This document shows, piece by piece, positions 26,775 to 34,271 of a DNA stretch of 64,000 nucleotides; positions within the stretch are counted from its first letter, which is position 1; every line of letters begins with the position of its first letter. The DNA is from Haloplanus rubicundus. GTDB taxonomy: Archaea; Halobacteriota; Halobacteria; Halobacteriales; Haloferacaceae. The DNA lies in assembly GCF_003342675.1 (NCBI RefSeq), contig NZ_CP031147.1, positions 1-64,000 of the forward strand, in the 5' to 3' direction. A program made the translations under genes and the position numbers. Below the pieces are notes generated by a model that worked only from the letters and a program-made list of their open reading frames with translations, was not told the origin of the DNA and made no database searches.

Positions 26775-28523
26775 TCAGTCGTCGTCGCCGGCTGCCTGCT
26801 GCTTGCTCGTTCCCGACCGGCCGTCGGCGCTACCACCCTCGACGTGAATCTTGCCGAGTTCGTCGTCGTCGAGTTTCGATTCCTCGGGCTTGACGAGCTC
26901 CGCATTTACCGACAGGACGCCATCCTTGTCGACGGCGAACGTGACTTCGACAACCGGTTTGCGGGCGGGGAGTTCCGGAATCCCCGCGACTTTCCAGTCT
27001 CTGAGCTGTTCGTTTTTCGAACGGTCCTCCTCGTGTTCACCCTGGTAGACCTTGATTGGCAGTTCGGTCTGATTGTCCTCTTTCGTGGTGTACTTGGCCG
27101 ATTCATCGACGACTTCACCCTCCTCGTCGGGCAACACCGTGTTGTGGGGGAGGAGGATGTCCATCTTATCCGTCCCGAGGTCGGTACCCAGTGACTGTCC
27201 GAGAATACCCTTTGTTTTGATCGGCCCCTCACCACCACCGCCGCCTTCGATATCGTGTTCCTCCGCGATGTGCCGGTCGCGCTCGCCCTTGGTGTCGAAC
27301 GACGCGTCGCAGTGCCCCTTGGGGCACGTGAACTGCTCGTCGTTGCCGTCCTGAGAGTGGTCGTCAATGTGGTCGGCGAGTTTCCCCCAGAGTTCGAACG
27401 TCTCGTCGCAGTCCGAGACGGGACAGGCAAACGACTCCCCCGCGACGTCCCCGTCTTGGTCGGCCATGATGGCCGCTCCTTTGGCGACGGCCCAGTCTAG
27501 GTCGCTCATCTGGGTCGGTTCGAAGCCGAACCTGTCCTTGACTCGCTCTTTGACGGCGGGCATCTGGGACGACCCACCGACGAGCAACACCGTGTCGACG
27601 TCTCCGGTGTCGATTCTCGCCTTGTCGAGCGCCTCGTCGATTGGGGCCATCGCGTCGTCGAGGAGGTCCGACACCTCGTCCTCGAATTCGCTTCGTTCGA
27701 TCACCCGTTCGGTGATCCCGATGGGGTGGGCGTCGACCATTCCGAGCATCGTCGCGTTGACCTCGGTCTGCTCGTGGCCCGAGAGGCTGATCTTCGCATC
27801 CTCTGCAACTTCCCGGAGGTTCTCCCGCGTCTCGTCGTTCTGCAGGGGGTCGACACCCTCCTCGTCTTCGATTTCCTCGGCGAGGAGATCGACCAGTCGC
27901 TGGGTGAAGTCCTGCCCCCCGAGGTGGTTATCGCCGGCGGTCGCCAGTATCTGGTACTCGTTCTCATCGATCTCCATCACCGAAATGTCGAGGGTTCCCC
28001 CGCCGAAGTCGTAGACGAAGACCGTACCGTTCTGGTTCTTGTCGAATCCATGAGAGATGGCCGCCGCCGTCGGCTCGTGGAGGAGATCGATGTTCTCGGC
28101 CTCGAATCCGGCCTGCTTGGCCGCCGCACGGGTATCCGACTTCTGATCGACGGTGAAATACGCCGGAACCGTGATCTGTGCCCCCGTGATGTCCTCACTG
28201 CCGTCGCCGTAGTCCTCCGCGATGGATCGCAGTTGCTTCAGGATCTCCGCAGAGACGTCAACCGGCGTGGGTTCGACGCCGTCGATGGGATAAGCGTGAT
28301 CCTCTCCCATCTCCCGCTTGGCGTTCCGGATCACCTGGTCGGGGTTATTTTTCGCCTTGTTTTTCGCCCGCTTCCCCACGCGCACCTCCTCGCCGTCCTC
28401 GGAAAAGTACACGACCGACGGAGTGAGTCGGTCACCCTCGTTGTTCACCATGAGTTCTGGGCTGCCAGCCTCGACGATGCTCACTGCGCTCCGTGTCGTC
28501 CCGAGGTCGATTCCGATCCTCAT
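26775..28523 (-). CDS. Hsp70/DnaK-family chaperone with two C2H2 zinc fingers inserted at the interdomain linker
   Basis: From the ATG at 28523 the protein is 582 residues. The nucleotide-binding domain is complete (IGIDLGTTRSAVSI at 3-16, PAYFTVDQKSDTRAAAKQAG at 120-139, YDFGGGTLDISVMEI at 171-185, LVGGSSQMPAV at 314-324). The substrate-binding beta domain follows at about 435-545 (TEDNQ-like TKEDNQTELPIKVYQGE, VEVTFAVDKDGVLSVNA). Between them, where DnaK has its short hydrophobic linker, sit two C2H2 fingers: C367-x4-C372-x12-H385-x3-H389 and C400-x4-C405-x12-H418-x4-H423, then a Gly-rich stretch. The helical lid is largely absent. The start was chosen because Hsp70s begin with the IGIDLGTT strand. 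The fingers would add nucleic-acid or protein binding at the allosteric hinge. It is convergent with grpE and downstream of the VWA gene. Confidence 0.9.
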   Translation of the reverse strand: MRIGIDLGTTRSAVSIVEAGSPELMVNNEGDRLTPSVVYFSEDGEEVRVGKRAKNKAKNNPDQVIRNAKREMGEDHAYPIDGVEPTPVDVSAEILKQLRSIAEDYGDGSEDITGAQITVPAYFTVDQKSDTRAAAKQAGFEAENIDLLHEPTAAAISHGFDKNQNGTVFVYDFGGGTLDISVMEIDENEYQILATAGDNHLGGQDFTQRLVDLLAEEIEDEEGVDPLQNDETRENLREVAEDAKISLSGHEQTEVNATMLGMVDAHPIGITERVIERSEFEDEVSDLLDDAMAPIDEALDKARIDTGDVDTVLLVGGSSQMPAVKERVKDRFGFEPTQMSDLDWAVAKGAAIMADQDGDVAGESFACPVSDCDETFELWGKLADHIDDHSQDGNDEQFTCPKGHCDASFDTKGERDRHIAEEHDIEGGGGGEGPIKTKGILGQSLGTDLGTDKMDILLPHNTVLPDEEGEVVDESAKYTTKEDNQTELPIKVYQGEHEEDRSKNEQLRDWKVAGIPELPARKPVVEVTFAVDKDGVLSVNAELVKPEESKLDDDELGKIHVEGGSADGRSGTSKQQAAGDDD

Positions 28524-28619
28524 CCCTATTGACCAATCCTCATGCTGGTTATTATATATTTCCACCAGCCAGACGGGTCAGTACGATTTCAAGAGGACGC
28601 GTCGGCTGTGAACGAGTCG

Positions 28620-29882
28620 CTACCTAATCGACACCGAGTTCGCATCGTCGTCATCGGCGTCATCGTCGTCTTGATCCACCCTAGACTTGCGAATCTTGTC
28701 CCCTGTATCCTCGATGTCGTCGAGGTCCGCGCGGAGTTTCTCGGCAGTGTCCTCGAAGCCCTGCTTTTCGAGGTCGTCGATCTGGTCTTTGACCGCCGCT
28801 TCGTCCGCGTCGGGTTCGGACATCTCGGCCCGCACTTTCGCCGCCTCGCGTTCCTTCTCGATGTGCGCTCTCTTCTCCGGGTCGTCCGTGTACGTCGCTT
28901 CGACGCTCGCGGTCGCAATCGTGCGGTCGTCGTCGTCGCGCAGTTTGACGTCGGCGAGCGAGTACGTGATCCCGGTCTGGTTGGGCGTTCCCAGCACCTC
29001 GAAAGTCAGCCGGTGCTCCTCTCCGGCGATGAGCTTGTCGGGGAACGGAATCACGACGTCGTCGCCGTCGAAGGAGAGCGGCACGGACTGCCTGCTCGGC
29101 GCGGCGAAGACCGCCTGTTCCTCCTCGTACGCGTAGAACGGGTTGCCGAAGTCGACCCGGAGCGTCGGGTTGGTCGCGATGGTGTCGCCGGCCTCCCGGA
29201 TCCGGTCCTCCAGGAACCCCTGGATGTCGTCGCCGTCGACGATGTGAGCCGGCTTGCCACCTGAGTTCTTCGTCAGCGAGAGGAGTACGTCCTCCTTGTA
29301 GTCCTCGCCGATACCGCCCGCACTGATCGAGATGCCATCGACACTCATCTCGGCGGCGAGGTCCTCGAAGTCGTCGAGGTCGCGGTTGTCCAGTCCGTCC
29401 GACAGGAGGACAACATCGCGGCTGACGATTCCTGACCCCGACAGGTCGGTGAACTGTGACCGGGCCTCGACGAGGGCGTCGTAGATGTCGGTGCCCCCAC
29501 GAGCGTGTATCTCCGCATCCTCGTCGCTCTCTGCCACCATCTCCTGGACGTCCTGCTGGTCGGCGTCGCCCCAGCGCGTCATCTCGAGATGGACCTCCGA
29601 GGAGCTGGCGAACGAGACGATGCTCACGAGATCGTCCGATTCGAGCTCGTCGAGAACCGAGAGCATCCCCTCGCGCGCCCAGTCCATCTTCGCCTCCCCA
29701 TCGGGCGGGTTCCTCGTACCGTCCACACCCCAGTCCATCGACCCACTCGCGTCGACGACGAGGACCACCTGTCGCCTCGTCTGCCGCTCCTTGACGAGAG
29801 GTTCGACGACGACTTCGACGACCGATTTCCCGCCGTTTTTCGGGAACTCCCGGTCGACTTCAGCTCGTAGAGTCGCGGTCAT
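28620..29882 (-). CDS. VWA-domain protein
   Basis: The 420-residue protein has a von Willebrand factor A domain with a full MIDAS: VVLVVDASGSMDW at about 38-50, the Thr in GGTDIYDAL and the Asp in LLSDGLDN. A metal-dependent protein-binding function is therefore expected. The middle is a beta-rich domain of the type seen in Ca-activated chloride channel-like proteins (LRVDFGNPFYAYEEEQ, IPFPDKLIAGEEHRLTFEV). The C-terminus is a charged helix ending in an Asp-rich tail. It lacks a signal peptide and is likely cytoplasmic. It is 96 bases upstream of the Hsp70 gene in the same direction and probably shares its transcript. Confidence 0.85.
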   Translation of the reverse strand: MTATLRAEVDREFPKNGGKSVVEVVVEPLVKERQTRRQVVLVVDASGSMDWGVDGTRNPPDGEAKMDWAREGMLSVLDELESDDLVSIVSFASSSEVHLEMTRWGDADQQDVQEMVAESDEDAEIHARGGTDIYDALVEARSQFTDLSGSGIVSRDVVLLSDGLDNRDLDDFEDLAAEMSVDGISISAGGIGEDYKEDVLLSLTKNSGGKPAHIVDGDDIQGFLEDRIREAGDTIATNPTLRVDFGNPFYAYEEEQAVFAAPSRQSVPLSFDGDDVVIPFPDKLIAGEEHRLTFEVLGTPNQTGITYSLADVKLRDDDDRTIATASVEATYTDDPEKRAHIEKEREAAKVRAEMSEPDADEAAVKDQIDDLEKQGFEDTAEKLRADLDDIEDTGDKIRKSRVDQDDDDADDDDANSVSIR

Positions 29883-30003
29883 CCCACGTACCTTCTGGAC
29901 GCAGTGTCAAGTTTCTTGTCCAGCACTCGAAAGCGCCCTGCCGTCGACCTTCGGACCACGGCGTGCCGACCCATCTGGTCGGGATCAATTGTCCTCGGTC
30001 GCG

Positions 30004-30449
30004 TTAACTTTGGCGTGAGTTGTACCGGACGGCGAGGGCTCGGAGATATGATTCTGCTGTTTGAGGTTCGACATGGCTGAAACTATCTGCACATGAGAAT
30101 GTTCGTCTCCCTATCTCCCAAAATACACGTTTGACGACATTCCGATTCCCGTGTGAAATCATCTGGAATCGGTATCCATCTTCGTCGAGAACGTTCACCA
30201 AGTAATCGACATCATCGACGAGAAACTCGACATCATTGAGTCGAATCACGGTTTCGTCAAGCACGACGTGATTCGGACTCGCTCCGCCATCGGACTAGAT
30301 CGGCATCGTGTACTACTCGTGGACAACAGTTCGAGAACGCTCGACACCAACCTCTCAAGAGTCGAGGGGATATTCGAAAGTGATAGTCCTGCCAGATACA
30401 TCTGAATACCGAGTCGCATCGCGAACTCGGGTGTCCGCTGGCGCTTCAC
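30004..30449 (-). pseudogene. IS6-family transposase remnant
   Basis: Three minus-strand pieces in different frames resemble a haloarchaeal IS6-type transposase: an N-terminal helix-turn-helix part (MRLGIQMYLAGLSLSNIPSTLERL), a segment with LDETVIRLND (first catalytic Asp) and a C-terminal part (HGNRNVVKRVFWEIGRRT, then SFSHVEPQTAESYLRALAV). Frameshifts and an internal deletion separate them, so the element is dead. It flanks the VWA end of the tubulin/Hsp70 cluster. Confidence 0.6.
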
Positions 30450-30544
30450 AAACGAAAGTCGATCCAGTCGCTAATGCAACTGAGTCGGCTGATTTTGGCC
30501 ATGGATCACGCGGAAATCAGAACGCCTAACTCTTCCCGCTTAAC

Positions 30545-30934
30545 CTAACACGATCCGAACGGACATCTGGAACTATTCCCTGAATCGTCAATTCTAAAGT
30601 CGTGACTATAAGCGGTACATTCGAACCCGTGCTGGCATAGCAATTGCCGCGGCCGGTGACTTACCTTCAAACCAACTTCCTGCAACGCAACGATGTCCGG
30701 GGTCCGTTCTCTGAGAGCAGTCAGTTGATCCGCGAATCGACTAACTGAGGCCCGCTTGACGTGCCACGTGACGAGCCTCAATTGTTCATCTGACTCGAAA
30801 CGAGTCATACAGCGAACCCTAAAAAGGTCCTCCCGACGATTGCTGCAGACATCCTCTATATTCAGTAGACCAATTCTATCAGAAAATAAGGAATTCAGCC
30901 AAGTGTCTTCGAGAGTGTTCCGGGCGTGACGCAC
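30545..30934 (-). pseudogene. Fragment of an endonuclease/exonuclease/phosphatase-family gene
   Basis: In the minus-strand frame, LRLVTWHVKRASVSRFADQL and ALRERTPDIVALQEVG match the N-terminus of EEP (Mg-dependent) nucleases, including the metal-binding Glu in LQEVG. The open frame extends upstream without similarity and stops soon after, so only the first about 65 residues of the domain remain. It lies beside the transposase remnant and is probably debris. Confidence 0.5.
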
Positions 30935-31024
30935 GCCGATTTCTCGCGTACAATCGAGCGACGGAGGCTCTGAGGACGGCGGTCAGTGCGTCTCAACTCA
31001 GACTCTCCAGAACGCACCCGTACC

Positions 31025-32584
31025 ATGTCATCCACTACTCCCGACGACGCGGACAGCCAGCCCGACGAACAGGCCGTCTTGAGCCACCTCGTACAGCGAC
31101 TCCTCCAGCGCGAAGGCGGCCAAATCCCCCTCGAACGAGTCACCCTCCGGGTGAGCGACTACGTCGACATCGGCGAGCAGGCCGCTGCTGACCTCATCGA
31201 CGAGGGTGCCGACGCCGGAATCTACACGCTGGAGCGAGGTGCGGGTGGAACGACGACGATCACCGGGGTTAGCCCGCAGGGACCCGAACCTGATATTATC
31301 GTCGCGGCCTTCGGGGCTGCGGCGGACACGCCTGATTTCACCGTCATCAGCGTCGTCACCGAGAGCATCGACCAGGCGGTGCGTGACGCGGGCTACGAGA
31401 CGTTCAGTTCCCTTGCTGATGCCGGCGCTGACGACCTCACCGGGCTGACCGGGACGCTCACCCAGAGCCGCGCAGCGGCCATCCTCCAGGAGGCACCCCA
31501 GCACGTCCCCGTCGGGACTCGCCTTGCGACTGCCGCCGCCCGGCGATACGCGCGTCGGCTCGACGCCGAGACGGACCGTGGTGTGGCCCGGGTTGTCGAC
31601 CTCGCGACCACCGACATCGCCGTGGGCGAACCGGTCTACCGAACTGCGGGACTCGATCCCGACTCCCTCGAGGCGCAGTACGTCAGTGCCGTCGGTCGCA
31701 ACGCCGACGACCCCGTGGCGACCGGCCTGCACGTTCTCGACGACCCGGATTACCCCGACGTGCCAAAGGCCGCGACGCACCCCGACGCCGGCGACGACGC
31801 GCTCCCCGTCGACGACACCGGGCACGTCGTCCCGCCGGCGGTCCCGGTCGAACCGCGACTCCAGCTTCCTCTTGACGAACTGCTCGCGAAGAAACTCGCA
31901 CGAGGGCTGGTTCCCGTCCGCCTCGTCGGGCCGCGCGGCTCGGGAAAGAACTACCTGATCAAGTACCTCTGCCACGAGACAAACCGCGGCTATGTCTCGA
32001 TCGATTGTGACGAGGCGACCCACACGGAGGACCTGTTTGGGCCGCTGACGCCCACCGAGGACGGCCTGATCGTCCCACGGACCGGGCCCGCCAAGCAGGC
32101 ACTCCTGAACGGGTCCGTGTTGGTGCTCAACGAGTTCCCGGTGATGCGAGCCGGTGCTGCGATGGCGCTCCATCGCCTGCTCAACGAGGGGAAGTTACTG
32201 GTGAAGGCCCACGGGGAACTGGTCGAGCCGCACCCATCGGCGCGGATCGTGATCACGATGAATCCGCCCACCCGGGAGTACCGCGACTCCGAACCGATGA
32301 ACTCCGCTACCCGTGGGCGGTTCCGCGCGCTCGAACAGACCTATATCCAGGACATCGAAGTCGAACTCGACACGCTTGACGCGCAGGTCAACGGTGGCTC
32401 CCGCGTCGTTGACCGTGGGACGCTCCGGAAGGTCGTTCAGTTCGCCCACCAGACTCGCCAGAACGAGAACTGGCCGACGCTGTCGACACGGAACCTCGTG
32501 ATCGTCTGTGAGCACATCGAGGACGGCGCCGCGCCGAAGGCCGCGGTGAAAAACGAGGTGTGGGCAGTTGCGGAACCGAATTAG
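31025..32584 (+). CDS. MoxR/CbbQ-type AAA+ ATPase
   Basis: The 519-residue protein starts MSSTTPDDADS. Residues 120-170 contain a helix-hairpin-helix-like stretch (LADAGADDLTGLTGTLTQSRAAAIL). The AAA+ module starts at about 280, with Walker A GPRGSGKN at 302-309, a Walker B-like VLVLNEFPV, and sensor/arginine segments ITMNPPTREYRDSEPMNSATRGRF typical of the MoxR/CbbQ group. The residue after the P-loop Lys is Asn rather than Thr/Ser, which may reduce hydrolysis. MoxR ATPases act as chaperones with VWA proteins that load metals or remodel complexes; its likely partner is the VWA protein at 34272, from which it is now separated by three small genes. Confidence 0.8.
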   Translation: MSSTTPDDADSQPDEQAVLSHLVQRLLQREGGQIPLERVTLRVSDYVDIGEQAAADLIDEGADAGIYTLERGAGGTTTITGVSPQGPEPDIIVAAFGAAADTPDFTVISVVTESIDQAVRDAGYETFSSLADAGADDLTGLTGTLTQSRAAAILQEAPQHVPVGTRLATAAARRYARRLDAETDRGVARVVDLATTDIAVGEPVYRTAGLDPDSLEAQYVSAVGRNADDPVATGLHVLDDPDYPDVPKAATHPDAGDDALPVDDTGHVVPPAVPVEPRLQLPLDELLAKKLARGLVPVRLVGPRGSGKNYLIKYLCHETNRGYVSIDCDEATHTEDLFGPLTPTEDGLIVPRTGPAKQALLNGSVLVLNEFPVMRAGAAMALHRLLNEGKLLVKAHGELVEPHPSARIVITMNPPTREYRDSEPMNSATRGRFRALEQTYIQDIEVELDTLDAQVNGGSRVVDRGTLRKVVQFAHQTRQNENWPTLSTRNLVIVCEHIEDGAAPKAAVKNEVWAVAEPN

Positions 32585-32724
32585 TATCCTGGAGACACCT
32601 ACGAGACGCTTGATGATTATCTGTGAACCCCGCGATCGCTCAGTTCTGTCGTTGCTGACTGGTGAATGCGATATATTCAGTTTGGGTGCCAAACTATTAG
32701 TGCACAGATCGAGAAAGACGGTTC

Positions 32725-33276
32725 ATGAGTGAGAAACAGCCTGCCTGGCCAGCGGGGATGGACGCCGGCGAGCGCGTCCGGCACGTTGCGTTCACCCGGA
32801 CAACGCCACGGAATGCCGGGTGGATCGCGACTGAAGCCGACGTCTCCCGCGATACGGCCGTGAAGTACCTCTCGCGGATGGCCGAGCAGGGCGATCTCGA
32901 AGTCGTCGAGACTGCCGAGGGGACGTGCTACAAACCAGATCCCGTTACCCAGTTCCTCGACGAGGTCCGCGACCTCGCAGAAACACACTCGCAGGAGGAA
33001 CTCACCGCGGAACTCCGAGACATCGCCGACGAGATCGACCGCTGGAAGCACGAGTTCGACGTGGAGTCGCTTGCCGAACTCCGCCAGTCAGTCGGCGACG
33101 ACGACCTCTCGGCCGAACAGCGCCGCGAGCGCCTCGACGTCGTCGAAGAGTGGGAGTACGATGTCGAGATGCGCGAGGCGATCCGGCTGGCCATCGGGCT
33201 CAAGGACTCACTCACCGAACTCGGCGCGGGGACGGACTCAGGATTCACCCCGGACAGCCAACCCCAGGAAGGCTGA
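32725..33276 (+). CDS. DUF7342-family HTH protein, possible antitoxin/regulator
   Basis: The 183-residue protein has an N-terminal winged helix-turn-helix (TPRNAGWIATEADVSRDTAVKYLSRMAEQGDLEVVE), then a helical region. It resembles haloarchaeal DUF7342 regulators. It lies 6 bases upstream of a TumE-like gene, and the same gene pair recurs at 53.7-52.7 kb, so a two-component antitoxin/toxin-type module is likely. A TATA-like ACTATTAG lies about 30 bases before the ATG. Binding target unknown. Confidence 0.75.
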   Translation: MSEKQPAWPAGMDAGERVRHVAFTRTTPRNAGWIATEADVSRDTAVKYLSRMAEQGDLEVVETAEGTCYKPDPVTQFLDEVRDLAETHSQEELTAELRDIADEIDRWKHEFDVESLAELRQSVGDDDLSAEQRRERLDVVEEWEYDVEMREAIRLAIGLKDSLTELGAGTDSGFTPDSQPQEG

Positions 33277-33282
33277 CTCCGG

Positions 33283-33729
33283 ATGGTCCTCTTTCTCGCA
33301 GGCGGCAGTGGATACACCCGACGACAGGGACTTCGTCGACTCAAGGAGCGATTGGAGAACGTCCCTGGGGCGTCGAACATCCGGTATGAACCATCCGCGA
33401 TCAAGCCAACGGCTGTCGTCATCGATGTCGACATCGAGATGTTCCTTGAAGAGCCGTTCCCGCGAGACACGGGGCGGCTCGAAGTCGTCTGGCGTCCACG
33501 TGAAGAGACGGACCTCCAGCGGGTCCAGTGGATCGACGACGCCATCAGTCTGGGCTGGCACAAGGACCGCGACCATCCCGACCTCGGAACGACGCACTTC
33601 CAGCGCGAGACGGGCGACGAGACGACTCCGCACCGGGAGCCGGCACACATCGAGGTAGAAGCCCCGGTGAGCTTTCTTGAGGTCTGTCTCAACCGACTGC
33701 CAGAGCATATTAAAGAGACTGGCGACTGA
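33283..33729 (+). CDS. TumE-like protein, putative toxin partner
   Basis: The 148-residue protein contains LGWHKDRDHPDLGTTHFQRE, a motif shared with the protein at 52703-53161 (AGWHQDEDHPNLGQAHFQ). The arrangement of a small protein with a conserved W-H-x-D-x-D-H-P core after an HTH gene resembles the TumE (DUF6516) toxin family. Assignment to TumE is inferred, not proven. It overlaps nothing and is spaced 6 bases from the HTH gene, consistent with one transcript. Confidence 0.6.
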   Translation: MVLFLAGGSGYTRRQGLRRLKERLENVPGASNIRYEPSAIKPTAVVIDVDIEMFLEEPFPRDTGRLEVVWRPREETDLQRVQWIDDAISLGWHKDRDHPDLGTTHFQRETGDETTPHREPAHIEVEAPVSFLEVCLNRLPEHIKETGD

Positions 33730-33739
33730 TTATCTTCCT

Positions 33740-34063
33740 ATGGGCAGGGAGTACGACCTCTCCCAGAGCGAATATCTCGCTCAAGAGATCGAGTCCACGC
33801 CGCATATCCGCAGTCGCCGGATCACCGTCCGGGATATCGGGGCGCTGGTCCACAAACGTAAGCTCATGCCGGCGACTATCGCCGATCGATTCGAGCTACC
33901 TGAGGCAGCCGTCCACGAGGCACTCGTGTGCTATCACCTGAATCATGAGTACTTCGCTGAACTCGACGTGTCCCGTCGGCGTTCAAACGAGGCCGCCATC
34001 ACGCCCGACGACATCAGCATAGAGGAGCCTGTTGACGCGAGCGAACTTGATGTGGACTGCTAG
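33740..34063 (+). CDS. DUF433-family protein
   Basis: The 107-residue protein starts MGREYDLSQSEYL at the ATG at 33740, 10 bases after the previous gene. It carries the DUF433 pattern (SRRITVRDIGALVHKRKLMPATIADRFELPEAAVHEALVCYHLNHE), a small HTH-like fold often encoded beside PIN-type toxins as an antitoxin. No PIN gene follows here. It forms a three-gene set with the HTH and TumE-like genes and may be a second regulator of that module. Confidence 0.75.
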   Translation: MGREYDLSQSEYLAQEIESTPHIRSRRITVRDIGALVHKRKLMPATIADRFELPEAAVHEALVCYHLNHEYFAELDVSRRRSNEAAITPDDISIEEPVDASELDVDC

Positions 34064-34166
34064 TAAACAGCATAGCATTGCGAGTCCGAATTGAATCTAA
34101 GCGCACCCGCGTTCGGTGAACCAGCCTGAAGCAGGCGTTGAAATTGGTTCGGGGCTGGTCGTGGGC

Positions 34167-34209
34167 AGTTACCCCACGCCAGTATAATATTCCGGACAGT
34201 GGGGTAACT
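34167..34209. promoter_or_regulatory. Inverted repeat, copy 1 of 4 (candidate operator)
   Basis: AGTTACCCCAC (34167-34177) and GTGGGGTAACT (34199-34209) are perfect 11-base arms around a 21-base spacer. The spacer holds a TATA-like TATAATAT. The element ends 63 bases before the ATG of the VWA gene at 34272. The arms are 32 bases apart start to start, about three helical turns, so both would face the same side of DNA. Confidence 0.65.
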
Positions 34210-34271
34210 ACACCCACGGGATTTAGCTCACCCAAGGGAACAGAGAGGTCCGACACCTCTCGTTCCTCATC

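Noticed and set aside
27726-28532. A 268-codon plus-strand frame opposite the Hsp70 gene.
   Set aside because: The minus strand encodes unmistakable Hsp70 motifs; the plus frame is a shadow.
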